In this document: positions 16,835 through 25,538 of the stretch, piece after piece | Layout: each line of letters opens with the position of its first letter | How positions within the stretch are numbered: position 1 is the stretch's first letter | Assembly: GCA_023426545.1 (NCBI GenBank) | Contig: JAFAAN010000009.1 | Span: 38,135 to 102,134 of the forward strand | Reading direction: 5' to 3' | Source of the DNA: Pseudomonadota bacterium | GTDB lineage: Bacteria > Myxococcota > Myxococcia > Myxococcales > Myxococcaceae | DNA: 64,000 nucleotides | Translations under genes and position numbers: made by a program | Notes under the pieces: generated by a model | The model's input: only the letters and a program-made list of their open reading frames with translations | Database searches by the model: none | Told to the model about the DNA's origin: nothing

Positions 16835-17767
16835 ATGCCTCTCGAAACAGAATCCCTGCCCCCCACGCGGCTGCGCGAACTGGAACAGGTCGATGCCCGG
16901 CACCTCCCGCGCCTCCTGTGCTTCTTGGGGCTCTACCTGGGCGCCGGTGCGCTGTCCGTCACGCTCGCGGGACGAGCGGTTTCGCTCCCGGGCGCGCTCC
17001 TGCTCGCGGCGCTCTACCTCCTCGCCGCCGCCTCCCTCCATGGCATCAGCCTGTTCACCCATGAGGCGGTCCACGGTGGACTGGCGCGCCGGCCCTGGCT
17101 GAACCGGCTGGGAGGCATGGCCTGTGCGCTGCCGGTGCTCCAGAACTACGCGGCCTACAAGGTCCTGCACCTGAGGCACCACGCCGACCTGGGCGGAGGG
17201 AAGGACCCCGACCACTACGCCAACTACACCGGGCGGCGCTGGCTGGAGTTGCTGATGCACATCGGCCGGCTGCTGCTGGGCTATCCGGCGTACATCACCC
17301 TGATTCCCATCCTCGGCTGGCGCCAGGGCACCGCCGCCGAGCGCCGGTGGATCGCGCTCGAAGTCTCCCTGGTCTGCGCCGGCCTGGCGCTCGCCGTGTC
17401 CTTCATCCCTGGAAACGTCCTGCTGCACGCCTGGGTCATCCCCATGCTCATCCTCAACACCCTGGTGAACGTCCGGGGCATGAGCCAGCACACGTTCTTG
17501 CGCGAGAGCAGCCACCCCATCCGGGGCACGCGCACCATCCTGTCCAATCCCGTGACGCGCTTCTTCATGTGCAACGAGAACTACCACCTGGAGCACCACC
17601 TCTATCCCCGCGTGCCCTGGTACAACCTTCCCGAGCTGCACCGGACGCTGCGCCCGGCGCTCGCCGCACGGGGAGCGCCCTTCATTCCCTCCTATTTCTC
17701 CTTCGTGCGCGGCGTCGTCACCGGCTCGCACATTCGAGAGAACAGGCCCGCGACGCCGGATGCTTGA
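16835..17767 (+). CDS. Membrane fatty acid desaturase-like diiron enzyme
   Basis: A 310-residue integral membrane desaturase/hydroxylase. The three histidine boxes are present: HEAVHGG, HLRHHAD and HLEHHLYP, with the membrane segments in between. Substrates in this superfamily include fatty acyl lipids, sphingoid bases and carotenoids. The start is taken at the ATG of MPLETESLP; another ATG at 16808 is possible and would leave 3 bp to the divergent gene. The 3' end overlaps the PAP2 gene by 8 bp, so the two are coupled. Context with a BtaA-like enzyme suggests a lipid substrate. Confidence 0.88.
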   Translation: MPLETESLPPTRLRELEQVDARHLPRLLCFLGLYLGAGALSVTLAGRAVSLPGALLLAALYLLAAASLHGISLFTHEAVHGGLARRPWLNRLGGMACALPVLQNYAAYKVLHLRHHADLGGGKDPDHYANYTGRRWLELLMHIGRLLLGYPAYITLIPILGWRQGTAAERRWIALEVSLVCAGLALAVSFIPGNVLLHAWVIPMLILNTLVNVRGMSQHTFLRESSHPIRGTRTILSNPVTRFFMCNENYHLEHHLYPRVPWYNLPELHRTLRPALAARGAPFIPSYFSFVRGVVTGSHIRENRPATPDA

Positions 17768-18641
17768 GCGGCTGCATCTCCACGAAGCGCTGCTGACGGG
17801 TTTCGGGGTGGCCCTCACCACCGCGCTCCTGCTCGGGCCGGGCCCTTCCGCGCCCGAGAGCGCCTGGGCCCTGGGCGCCACCGGGCTGTACCTGGGCTGT
17901 GTCGCGCTGCTGGCGCGGCTGGACGGCGCGCCCCATGTCTTCCGGGCGCGGCTGCTGCTCGCCTATGGGGCGACGTTCTTCTGGTACGCCTTCGTCAAGC
18001 GGGCCGTGCCGGCGCTCGGGCTCGCCACGCGCGACGCCTGGCTGCTGGCGGCGGACGTTCACCTCTTCGGGGCCACGCCCGCCGCGTGGCTCCAGCGATG
18101 GAGCACGCCCGGCGTCAACGAAGTCTTCAGCGCCAGCTACCTCGCGTTCCACGCCTACCTGCATCTGGCCATGGCGTGGGCGCTGGTGGGCCCCCGCGCT
18201 CGGGCAGAGCAGTTCTTCAGCCATGTCTTCTCCGCCTATGTGCCAGGCCTCGCCGGCTACTACCTGATGCCCGCGGTGGGGCCCGCCGCAGCGTGGCCCG
18301 AGCTGTTCACCGCGCCCATCGAGGGAGGCCCGCTCACCTGGCTGAACGCGGCGGTCGTCGCCAACGGCTCATCGACCTACGACCTCTTTCCCAGCCTGCA
18401 CACGTACATCACCCTCGTGCTGCTGGACCACGACCGGCGGCAGCACCCGCTGCGGTTCCGTCTGATGCTGCCCGTCGCCGTGGCCATCATCACGTCCACG
18501 CTGGTGCTGCGGTACCACTACGCCGTGGACCTGCTGGCCGCGGTCGTGTGGTTCGCGGCCTTCCGCGCGCTCTTCCCCCGGCTCCAGATGCGCTGGCACG
18601 CTAGCGGGCGTACCGCTCCTCGCGCGCCCCTCCAGCCCTGA
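17760..18641 (+). CDS. PAP2-like membrane phosphatase/phosphotransferase (Aur1/Ipt1 type)
   Basis: A 293-residue polytopic membrane protein. The C-terminal PAP2 motifs are FPSLHTYITL and LRYHYAVDLLAA, giving the catalytic His pair and Asp, and match the inositolphosphotransferase-like (Aur1/Ipt1) branch more than bacterial PgpB, since the signature is SLHT rather than PSGH. Such enzymes move phospho-headgroups between lipids or dephosphorylate lipid phosphates. Eight bases overlap the desaturase gene. It ends the plus-strand arm of the divergent lipid cluster; a hairpin (18680-18701) follows. Confidence 0.83.
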   Translation: MLERLHLHEALLTGFGVALTTALLLGPGPSAPESAWALGATGLYLGCVALLARLDGAPHVFRARLLLAYGATFFWYAFVKRAVPALGLATRDAWLLAADVHLFGATPAAWLQRWSTPGVNEVFSASYLAFHAYLHLAMAWALVGPRARAEQFFSHVFSAYVPGLAGYYLMPAVGPAAAWPELFTAPIEGGPLTWLNAAVVANGSSTYDLFPSLHTYITLVLLDHDRRQHPLRFRLMLPVAVAIITSTLVLRYHYAVDLLAAVVWFAAFRALFPRLQMRWHASGRTAPRAPLQP

Positions 18642-18679
18642 AGGGGCGCTCGCTCGCTCCTGCCTCCGCGTGCCAGCCT

Positions 18680-18701
18680 GCCCCCGGCATTCACAGGGGG
18701 C
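18680..18701 (+). terminator. Candidate terminator hairpin after the PAP2 gene
   Basis: GCCCCC (18680-18685) pairs with GGGGGC (18696-18701) around a 10-base loop, 38 bp past the PAP2 stop. A 12-bp palindrome TCGGCCGGCCGA follows at 18716-18727. No T-run is present, so this is only a candidate. Confidence 0.3.
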
Positions 18702-18789
18702 GGCGCGACGGTCCTTCGGCCGGCCGAGACGGCGGGCTAGAGTGCGAGGCCGGGCACCCATCTGGAGCGCCCGGCACGCCTCGCTCGTC

Positions 18790-19332
18790 ATGGACCTCGC
18801 CCTCCTTCTCGTCGGCCTCATCAAGGTGGTATTCGGCGGCCTCGTCGCCGCGCTGGGCATCTGGTTCGCGCTGCGCGGGCTGGGCCGCCTCCTCGGCGCC
18901 AATCCGGTGGAGGAGCTGCGCCAGGGCAACGTCGCCGCTTGCACCGTCCACGCCGCGAGCCTGGTGGCGCTGGGCCTGCTGGTGCAACACGCGGTGCAGG
19001 CCACGTCGGACGCGGTGGACCTCACCGTGCAGAACCCGCCCATCCACCTCGCGACGGTGGGCCGGCTGGTCGGGGCGGCCATCCTGCACGTGGGCCTGTC
19101 CCTGGGCGTGGGCGTGACGGTGCTCGGCACGGGCGTGCTGCTGTTCGACCGGATGACGCCCGGCATCGACGAGCTGGCGGAGGTGCGCAGGGGCAACGTC
19201 GCCGCGGCGCTCATCCTCTCCGCCATCCTGCTGGTCCTCGCCCTGCTGACCGCGCCGGGGCTCCAGGCGGCGCTCAATGGCCTCATCCCCTTCCCCCAGC
19301 TCCCCGAAGGGGCGCTGCGCGCGCCGGCGTGA
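18790..19332 (+). CDS. DUF350 family membrane protein
   Basis: A 180-residue protein with four predicted membrane helices and the duplicated DUF350 pattern: two copies of a hydrophobic hairpin each followed by a basic/acidic connection and a GN(V)A motif (ELRQGNVAACTV and EVRRGNVAAALIL). DUF350 proteins are of unknown function and often lie near spermidine-type or PspA-like stress genes. The start MDLALLLVGLIK is preferred because upstream codons encode an Arg-rich stretch. The stop shares GTGA with the start of the next gene (19329-19332), so they are coupled. Confidence 0.8.
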   Translation: MDLALLLVGLIKVVFGGLVAALGIWFALRGLGRLLGANPVEELRQGNVAACTVHAASLVALGLLVQHAVQATSDAVDLTVQNPPIHLATVGRLVGAAILHVGLSLGVGVTVLGTGVLLFDRMTPGIDELAEVRRGNVAAALILSAILLVLALLTAPGLQAALNGLIPFPQLPEGALRAPA

Positions 19333-20189
19333 AGACGTTCTTCAAGCTGATGCTCGCCGCCGTGGGCCTCGCGAGCGGCGTGTGCTGCTGCGGCCTGGGC
19401 ACGCTGGGCCAGCTTGCGGGCATGGACATCGCGCCCGCGGAGCCCGGGCGCGCCAGCGGGGCACGGCCCGTGGACCTGGGGCTGGTGCTCCTTCCGCCGG
19501 GCACGTCTCCGCGGCAGGCCCACGACTATGAATGGCGGGCGGACAGCATCCGCCCCCCCGAACACCGCGTGTCGTACGGGCTGGGCACCACGCTGGCCCG
19601 CGAGCTGGCGGACGAGCACGAGGCCCTGGGGCGCCGGCTGCGCTACCGCGCGCTGGGCAAGGAGCGCTTCACCTTCAACGCCCCGCCCGGGTGCAGCGCG
19701 GACATGCGCTGCATCTACGAGGAGCTGATGCGCACCAACGCCGGGCCCGTGCGCGCACTGGGTGACAAGTTCGTCGCCTCCATCCGCGAGCGCGGGCTGG
19801 ACGCCGCGCAGGCCACGCAGCTCATCCTCGGCTTCGTGCAGCGCATCACCTACGAGCTGCCCGAGCACGACGCCTTCGGCATCGTCCCCCCGGCCCTGGT
19901 CCCCGCGGAGAATCGCGGCGACTGTGACTCCAAGGCGGTGCTGGCGGTGATGTTGCTGCGGCAGGTGGGCGTCGACGCGGTGGTGCTGTACTCGGACCCG
20001 CTCTCGCACGCGGCGGTGGGCGTGGGCCTGCCCGGCAAGGGGACGGCGCTGCGCTACGGTGGGCGCAGCTACCAGTACGCGGAGGTCACCGCCGAGGGCT
20101 GGCCGCTGGGCATGATTCCGCCCCAGTACGACAAGCCCCGGCTGTGGAAGGTGCTGTCGGTGACGGGGGGCGTGGACACCGCGGGTTGA
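19329..20189 (+). CDS. Exported transglutaminase-like protein
   Basis: A 286-residue protein with a GTG start and an N-terminal hydrophobic segment (MKTFFKLMLAAVGLASGV) followed by three cysteines, suggesting a membrane-anchored or lipid-modified exported protein. The C-terminal half resembles a transglutaminase-like cysteine protease core: ENRGDCDSKAVLAVMLLRQ holds the nucleophile, LSHAAVGVGL the His, and a conserved YQYAEVT the acidic position. It overlaps the DUF350 gene by 4 bp. It is not a close copy of the transglutaminase-like protein at 7900. The role is unknown; DUF350 and this protein probably work together at the inner membrane (inference). Confidence 0.75.
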   Translation: MKTFFKLMLAAVGLASGVCCCGLGTLGQLAGMDIAPAEPGRASGARPVDLGLVLLPPGTSPRQAHDYEWRADSIRPPEHRVSYGLGTTLARELADEHEALGRRLRYRALGKERFTFNAPPGCSADMRCIYEELMRTNAGPVRALGDKFVASIRERGLDAAQATQLILGFVQRITYELPEHDAFGIVPPALVPAENRGDCDSKAVLAVMLLRQVGVDAVVLYSDPLSHAAVGVGLPGKGTALRYGGRSYQYAEVTAEGWPLGMIPPQYDKPRLWKVLSVTGGVDTAG

Positions 20190-20210
20190 AGGGCCCGCGG
20201 CGCCCGGTCC

Positions 20211-20681
20211 TCAGGCTCCATCGGCCTCCGCCCGCCAGGGCGCGACGCGGAAGCCGCCGCCAGCGTCGAGCGTCACGTAGAACAGCGCGTCGAAGCCCTC
20301 TTGGATGCGCGGCTTCTGGAGCTGCTTCACGGTGGCGCGCAGCGCCACCTCGGGCACCCTCGCGCGCCCCACGCGTGAGGCATTGCGCGCCAGACAGTCG
20401 TCCAGCCTCGACTCGAAGTAATAGCCAATGATGCGCGCCCGGTGCTCACGTCCCAGGGCAATGAGTGGCGCGCGCACCTCCGGCGAGGGATTGGTGTTGT
20501 CCACCACCACCGAACGGCCCGCGGCCAGCGCCTCTGCAATGAAGCGGCGCTGGCGGGCCTCCTTGCGGACCGCGTTCGGCCACAGGTCCTTGCTGACGTG
20601 CGCATGCGTGCCCGCGAAACGCAGCCGGTAGAAGCTGCTCTTGCCCGAACCCTGCAAGCCCACGAAGACGACGAGGTCCAT
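20211..20681 (-). CDS. Small P-loop kinase-like ATPase (AAA_33/zeta-toxin type)
   Basis: A 156-residue protein with the Walker A loop GLQGSGKSS at about residues 8-16 and a downstream strand VVVDNTNPSPE characteristic of AAA_33 polynucleotide-kinase-like and zeta-toxin-like P-loop kinases. ATP-dependent phosphorylation of a small molecule or RNA end is likely. No antitoxin-like partner is visible, so it is not called a toxin. It is convergent with the transglutaminase-like gene and divergent from the subtilisin gene. Confidence 0.75.
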   Translation of the reverse strand: MDLVVFVGLQGSGKSSFYRLRFAGTHAHVSKDLWPNAVRKEARQRRFIAEALAAGRSVVVDNTNPSPEVRAPLIALGREHRARIIGYYFESRLDDCLARNASRVGRARVPEVALRATVKQLQKPRIQEGFDALFYVTLDAGGGFRVAPWRAEADGA

Positions 20682-20850
20682 GAGGTTGCGCCTCCGAACG
20701 CCTCCGCACGAGCGCTTCAGACGTCTACTTCTGGACGTAACGCTGTCACGCCAAAAAGACAGTCAACCCGACACGTCTCCGCTCCGGAACCGTCGGCCAG
20801 ACATCACGAATGCCTGCCATTCCAATGAAATTCCAGACCTGGCGCACACG

Positions 20851-20880
20851 TTGACTTGTCTTGCTTAGACAGACTAACAA
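20851..20880 (+). promoter_or_regulatory. Candidate sigma-70-type promoter with operator-like repeat
   Basis: TTGACT (20851-20856) and TAACAA (20875-20880) lie 18 bp apart, a good housekeeping promoter layout, about 70 bp before the subtilisin start. The spacer contains the perfect inverted repeat TGTCT-N5-AGACA (20857-20871), positioned where a repressor would block RNA polymerase. Seen directly in the sequence; function is inferred. Confidence 0.45.
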
Positions 20881-20947
20881 GCCCATCTCGTATTTCGAGG
20901 ATTCAAGCGTCGTGCAGCACGGAGTGCCCTCTCTAGGAGACACCGCC

Positions 20948-23257
20948 ATGCGTATGCCGTCCTCGCTGTCCCCCCTCTCCCTCCTGGCCCTCGGCGTTGG
21001 CCTCTCCGCGCCGATGACAGCGCTCGCCGCCAAGACACCGGATGTGCGCCCCGGCGTCGTCCGAGCCACGGCGGCCCTGGGCCCCGCGCGGCTCCTCACC
21101 GGCGCCGAGGCAGAGAAGGCCCGCGCCGTCACGGGCATCGACCGCGCGGCGAGTGGTGAGTACGCGCTCGCCACGGGCGCCGGCCACGTCTTCCACCGGA
21201 CGCGCCAGCCCATCCACGCCTTGCGGACGCTCGACATGCCGCGCGCATCGGTCCAGCTCCACACCTGGCAGGAAGAGACCGCGAACGGCGGGCGCGAGGA
21301 TTACTTCGCCTACAGCCAGGGCGGCGTGGCGTTGCTGGGCCGCGTGCAGCCGACCGAGTACCTGGTGCGATTGGAGCACGCGCGCTTTGACCCGCTCCGA
21401 GGCGCACAGCCCCTGGTCGCGGGCCTGCTGGCCGCGGATGCGAACAACACGCTGCACCTGGTGCAGTTCCACGCGACGCCGCTTCCCGAGTTCCGCGAGG
21501 CCATCCAGGCCGCGGGTGGCAAGGTGCTGCGCTTCCTCACCGACCACACCTTCCTCGTGGAGATGAGCACCAGCGCCCACAAGCGCGTCGCCACGCTGCC
21601 CTATGTCCGGTGGGTCGGCGCGTATCATCCGGAGTACCGGGTGGAAGGCGTGCTGCGCGAAGCCCTCCAGGGCCGCGCCCTGAGGCTGGAGCCGCAGCGC
21701 TACTCCATCATGGTGGGCGAGCGCGGCGCCGCGCGGCAGAACGAGGTCGCCGCGCTGGTCCGCACCCTGGGCGGCACGGTGGAGCTCATCGAGCCGGGCG
21801 GGCTGCGCGTGGAGGCCACGCTCACACAAGCCCAGCTGGAGCGGCTGCTGCGCTCCAACGCCGTGCAGTACATCGACCGGTGGGGCGGCCCCGGTGAGCT
21901 CGACATGAACAACGTCCGCCAGGTCGGCGGCGCTCAGCACCTCGAAGACGTGAAAGGCTTCACGGGCCAGGGGGTCCGCGGCGAAATCTTCGACACCGAG
22001 CTGCGCACCACGCACCAGGAGTGGGCGACCCCGCCCATCATCCACAGCACGGGCACCACGGGCAGCTACCACGGCAGCTCGTGCTACAGCATCAACTTCG
22101 CCCAGGGCGTGAACGACGGCGCGCGCGGCCTGCTCCCGTCGGGGCAAGGCATCTTCTACCGCTACAGCGAGGCCACGCAGTTCGGCGGCACCAAGTCGCG
22201 CTACGACATCAACCGCGAGCTCATCGACCCGTCAGGGCCATACCGCGCCGTGTTCCAGACCTCCAGCGTGGGCAGCGCGCAGGTGACCGGGTACACCACC
22301 ATCTCCGCGGAGGTGGATGACTACCTCTTCCAGTACCCCATCCTCAGCACCCAGTCGCAGAGCAACACCGGCAACCAGAATTCGCGGCCGCAGGCGTGGG
22401 CGAAGAACATCGTGTCCGTGGGGGGCATGTACCACTACGACAACACCAACCGCGGGGACGACCGGTGGAACGGCGGCGCCAGCGTGGGGCCCGCGGCGGA
22501 CGGGCGCCTCAAGCCGGACCTGTCGTACTACTACGACGCCATCCTCTCCACGGCGAACACCAGCGACACGTCCTACACCAACTTCAGCGGCACCAGCGCG
22601 GCCACGCCGATGACGGCGGGACACTTCGGCCTGCTGTTCCAGATGTGGCACGAGGGCGTCTGGTCCGGCTTCGGAGGCGGCGCGGATGTCTTCGCCAGCC
22701 GGCCGAGGATGTCCACCGCGAAGGCGCTGATGATCAACATGGCCTACCGCTACAACTGGCTCGCCGGTGGCTCCAATGGCGACCTGACGCGCCCACGGCA
22801 GGGCTGGGGCACCCCGGACCTCAAGCGTCTACTCGAGCGCGCCGCCGTGACGAGCATCATCAACGAGACGAACGTCCTGCGTCCCCTCGAAACGAAGACG
22901 TACCAGGTCGCCGTTGCGCCGGGAGAGACGGAGCTGAACGTCACCATGGTCTACACGGACCCCGCGGGCACGGTGGGCGCGGCGCAGGCCCGCATCAACG
23001 ACCTGTCGCTCCGGGTCACGTCGCCCTCCGGTGTCGTCTACTGGGGCAACAACGGCCTGACGGCGAGCAACGTCTCCACGCCGGGGGGCGTGTCGAACAA
23101 GGTGGATACGGTGGAGAACGTGTTCCTCACCAACCCCTCCGCCGGCACGTGGACGGTGGAGGTGCTGGGCGACGAAATCGTCCAGGACGCGGTTCCAACG
23201 ACGTTCGTGGTGGACGCCACCTACGCCCTGGTCGTGAGCGGCGGTCACATCCTGTAG
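20948..23257 (+). CDS. Secreted S8 (subtilisin-like) serine peptidase
   Basis: A 769-residue exported protease. The ATG at 20948 follows AGGAG and starts a signal peptide (MRMPSSLSPLSLLALGVG). An N-terminal propeptide of about 300 residues precedes the S8 domain, which carries Asp349 (GEIFDTEL), His375 (SYHGSS) and Ser550 (NFSGTSAATPMTAG) in the correct order. Past residue about 650 is a beta-rich C-terminal domain of the P/prepeptidase type (ETELNVTMVYTDPAG, with NDLSLRVTSPSG) that often stabilises secreted enzymes. Likely digests prey or extracellular protein. Its promoter region has an operator-like repeat and a strong hairpin follows the stop. Confidence 0.9.
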   Translation: MRMPSSLSPLSLLALGVGLSAPMTALAAKTPDVRPGVVRATAALGPARLLTGAEAEKARAVTGIDRAASGEYALATGAGHVFHRTRQPIHALRTLDMPRASVQLHTWQEETANGGREDYFAYSQGGVALLGRVQPTEYLVRLEHARFDPLRGAQPLVAGLLAADANNTLHLVQFHATPLPEFREAIQAAGGKVLRFLTDHTFLVEMSTSAHKRVATLPYVRWVGAYHPEYRVEGVLREALQGRALRLEPQRYSIMVGERGAARQNEVAALVRTLGGTVELIEPGGLRVEATLTQAQLERLLRSNAVQYIDRWGGPGELDMNNVRQVGGAQHLEDVKGFTGQGVRGEIFDTELRTTHQEWATPPIIHSTGTTGSYHGSSCYSINFAQGVNDGARGLLPSGQGIFYRYSEATQFGGTKSRYDINRELIDPSGPYRAVFQTSSVGSAQVTGYTTISAEVDDYLFQYPILSTQSQSNTGNQNSRPQAWAKNIVSVGGMYHYDNTNRGDDRWNGGASVGPAADGRLKPDLSYYYDAILSTANTSDTSYTNFSGTSAATPMTAGHFGLLFQMWHEGVWSGFGGGADVFASRPRMSTAKALMINMAYRYNWLAGGSNGDLTRPRQGWGTPDLKRLLERAAVTSIINETNVLRPLETKTYQVAVAPGETELNVTMVYTDPAGTVGAAQARINDLSLRVTSPSGVVYWGNNGLTASNVSTPGGVSNKVDTVENVFLTNPSAGTWTVEVLGDEIVQDAVPTTFVVDATYALVVSGGHIL

Positions 23258-23280
23258 CCAGGGATTGAGGTTGAGCCACG

Positions 23281-23317
23281 CCGGGGCGGCGTTCCCTTCG
23301 TGGGAGCGCCGCCCCGG
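23281..23317 (+). terminator. Strong terminator-like hairpin after the subtilisin gene
   Basis: Bases 23281-23296 pair with 23302-23317 as a 16-bp stem with a single G-U pair and a TTCGT loop, starting 24 bp after the stop codon. No T-tract follows, but the stem is the most stable seen in the window. Confidence 0.6.
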
Positions 23318-23403
23318 GCGCTTCGACGCCAGGAAGGCGCCCCTGCTCGCGCGGGCTTCCGTCACGCTGGCCCTGCACCCCGGCCCGGTGGCATGACGGG
23401 TCC

Positions 23404-25323
23404 ATGGCCCGTGACGTCTCCTTCTTCGACCAGCTCGGCTCGCTCCTCGCCCAGGAGCGCGAGGCCGAGAAAGCCCGCCTGGCCGCGCTCGCCCAGAGCC
23501 TCACCCTGCACGAGCGCGAGGAGCACGGCCTGTCCGTCCTGGACCTCGAGTCCATCGAGGAGGAGGTCGGCCTGGGTGGCCGCTTCCTCGTCACGCTCGG
23601 CCGCGCGGACCGCCGCCCCCTCCCCACGCGGCTGCACAACGGCGACCTCGTGGCCGTGCTCCCCCGCCGCGCGGAGGTGAAGGAGCCCGCCCGCGCGCTC
23701 ATCTCCCGAGCCACGGCCACGCGCATCCAGCTCGCCTTCGACCGCTCCCCTCCGCCCTACGTCCACGAGGGACTGCTGCGCCTGGACGTGGTCCCCAACG
23801 ACGTCACCTATGACCGGCTGCGCGCCGGGCTCCAGCGCTTCAAGGGCCTGGACAAGGGCTCCGAGCGGCGCAAGCGCGAGGTCGTCCTGGGCAACGAGCC
23901 GCCCCGCTTCGACAAGCCCCGCGACTTCGAGCCCACCCGCCCCCTCAACCCCGAGCAGCAGGACGCCACCGCCCGCGCGCTCGCCGCCGAGGACTTCTTC
24001 CTGGTCCACGGCCCGCCGGGCACCGGCAAGTCCACCGTGCTGGCGGAGGTCGCCGCCCAGGCCGTGGCGGACGGCAAGCGATTGCTGTGCACGGCCGCCA
24101 GCAACGCCGCCGTGGACCACCTGCTGGACCTGTGCCTGGACAAGGGCCTGCGCGCCATCCGGGTGGGCCACCCCGCCCGCGTGGCCCCGCGCCTCCAGGA
24201 GCACACCCTGGACATCGTCGTGGAGTCCCACCCGGACCGCGCCGTCTCCCGCGACCTCTTCGACGAGGCCTACTCCCTGCTCGGCTACGCGCGACGCCAG
24301 CGCACCCAGGGCCGCAGCCGCCAACGCTTCGCCAACGCCCGCGCCTCCACCTCCGAGGCCAAGGGCCTGCTCGACGAGGCCCGCACGCTGGAGCGCAAGG
24401 CCGTGAAGGCCGTGCTGGCCAACGCGGACGTCATCTGCGTCACGCTCGCCAGCCTCGACTCCGGCGTGCTCGCTGGCGAACAGTTCGACCTGGCGCTGCT
24501 CGATGAGGCCACCCAGGCCACCGAGCCGCTGGCACTGCTCGGCCTCCTGCGCGCGCCCCGCATCGTCCTCGCCGGAGACCCGCAGCAGCTCCCGCCCACC
24601 GTCCTGTCCCAGGAGGCCGCGAAGGCCGGCCTGGGCGTGAGCCTCTTCGAGCGCCTGCTCGCCGACCACGGCGAGGGCGTCAAGCGCATGCTGCGCGAGC
24701 AGTACCGGATGAACGCGCGCATCATGGACTTCCCCTCGCGGGAGATGTACGGCGGCGCCCTGCGCGCCCACCCCTCCGTGGCCGACCGCACGCTGGCGGA
24801 CGTCCTCCCCCCCGGCGCGGACGTGGACGCGCCCCCCGTCCTCTTCCTCGACACCGCGGGCAAGGGCTTCGAGGAGGAGGTCGAGCCCACCACGCGGAGT
24901 CTCTTCAACCCCGGCGAGGCGGGCCTTGTAGAGGCCCGCGTGCGCGCCCTGCTCGCCGCCGGACTGCCGCCGCGCGAGCTGGCGGTGATTACGCCCTACA
25001 GCGCCCAGGCCCACCGGCTGCGCGAGCAGGTCGAGGCGCTCAGCCCCGAGGTGGAAGTCGACACCGTCGACGCGTTCCAGGGCCGGGAGAAGGACGCCGT
25101 CATCGTCTCCCTCACCCGCTCCAACAGCGAGGGCCAGCTCGGCTTCCTCAATGACTTGCGCCGCATGAACGTGGCCCTCACCCGCGCCCGCCGCCACCTC
25201 TTCGTCGTGGGTGACTCCGCCACGCTGAGCGGCCACCCGTTCTACGCCCGCTTCGTCGAAGGCACCCAAACGCACGGTGGCTACCGCTCCGCCTGGGAGT
25301 GGCCCGACGCCCAGGACACCTGA
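23404..25323 (+). CDS. SF1 helicase of the UPF1/IGHMBP2-like family
   Basis: A 639-residue DNA/RNA helicase. Motif I (Walker A) is GPPGTGKST, motif II LLDEATQATEP, motif III GDPQQLPPT, then EQYRMN, motif V VDTVDAFQGREKD and motif VI NVALTRARRHLF. The N-terminal ~190 residues contain the beta-barrel-like 1B region typical of UPF1/IGHMBP2 relatives. It unwinds nucleic acid 5' to 3' in related proteins; the bacterial role is not established. It stands alone between the subtilisin gene and a small ORF. The ATG follows CGGGTCC with a poor RBS; the N-terminus is still in frame and acidic as expected. Confidence 0.9.
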   Translation: MARDVSFFDQLGSLLAQEREAEKARLAALAQSLTLHEREEHGLSVLDLESIEEEVGLGGRFLVTLGRADRRPLPTRLHNGDLVAVLPRRAEVKEPARALISRATATRIQLAFDRSPPPYVHEGLLRLDVVPNDVTYDRLRAGLQRFKGLDKGSERRKREVVLGNEPPRFDKPRDFEPTRPLNPEQQDATARALAAEDFFLVHGPPGTGKSTVLAEVAAQAVADGKRLLCTAASNAAVDHLLDLCLDKGLRAIRVGHPARVAPRLQEHTLDIVVESHPDRAVSRDLFDEAYSLLGYARRQRTQGRSRQRFANARASTSEAKGLLDEARTLERKAVKAVLANADVICVTLASLDSGVLAGEQFDLALLDEATQATEPLALLGLLRAPRIVLAGDPQQLPPTVLSQEAAKAGLGVSLFERLLADHGEGVKRMLREQYRMNARIMDFPSREMYGGALRAHPSVADRTLADVLPPGADVDAPPVLFLDTAGKGFEEEVEPTTRSLFNPGEAGLVEARVRALLAAGLPPRELAVITPYSAQAHRLREQVEALSPEVEVDTVDAFQGREKDAVIVSLTRSNSEGQLGFLNDLRRMNVALTRARRHLFVVGDSATLSGHPFYARFVEGTQTHGGYRSAWEWPDAQDT

Positions 25324-25538
25324 TACCTCGGGTTGTCACAGGGTAAAGGCAGACCCGCCCAGGGGAGCGCTATGCAAGAAGTGCGAGGCTTTCCGGCCAG
25401 ATTTGTCAGAACCGTTCACAAAATTTGTCACCCCGCTCACGGTGGCGCACGAGGCCACGCCCGAAATTCGGGCCTTTGACAGGACTCCCTCGTGCGGCAT
25501 GAAACATGCTGTTCGGGGCGGCGGGGAGGAACCGCCAC

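Noticed and set aside
14215..18641. Classical betaine-lipid (DGTS) locus
   Set aside because: Only a BtaA-like gene is present; no BtaB methyltransferase is seen in the cluster.
20211..20681. Zeta-toxin of a toxin-antitoxin pair
   Set aside because: No small antitoxin gene lies next to it, and the P-loop kinase fold alone does not imply toxicity.
20840..20854. Sigma-54-like TGGC-N7-TTGA before the subtilisin gene
   Set aside because: The -12 GC is missing; the same bases fit a sigma-70-type -35 element better.
23362..25275. Long minus-strand frame opposite the SF1 helicase
   Set aside because: The plus strand carries all helicase motifs in order; the antisense frame is low-complexity.
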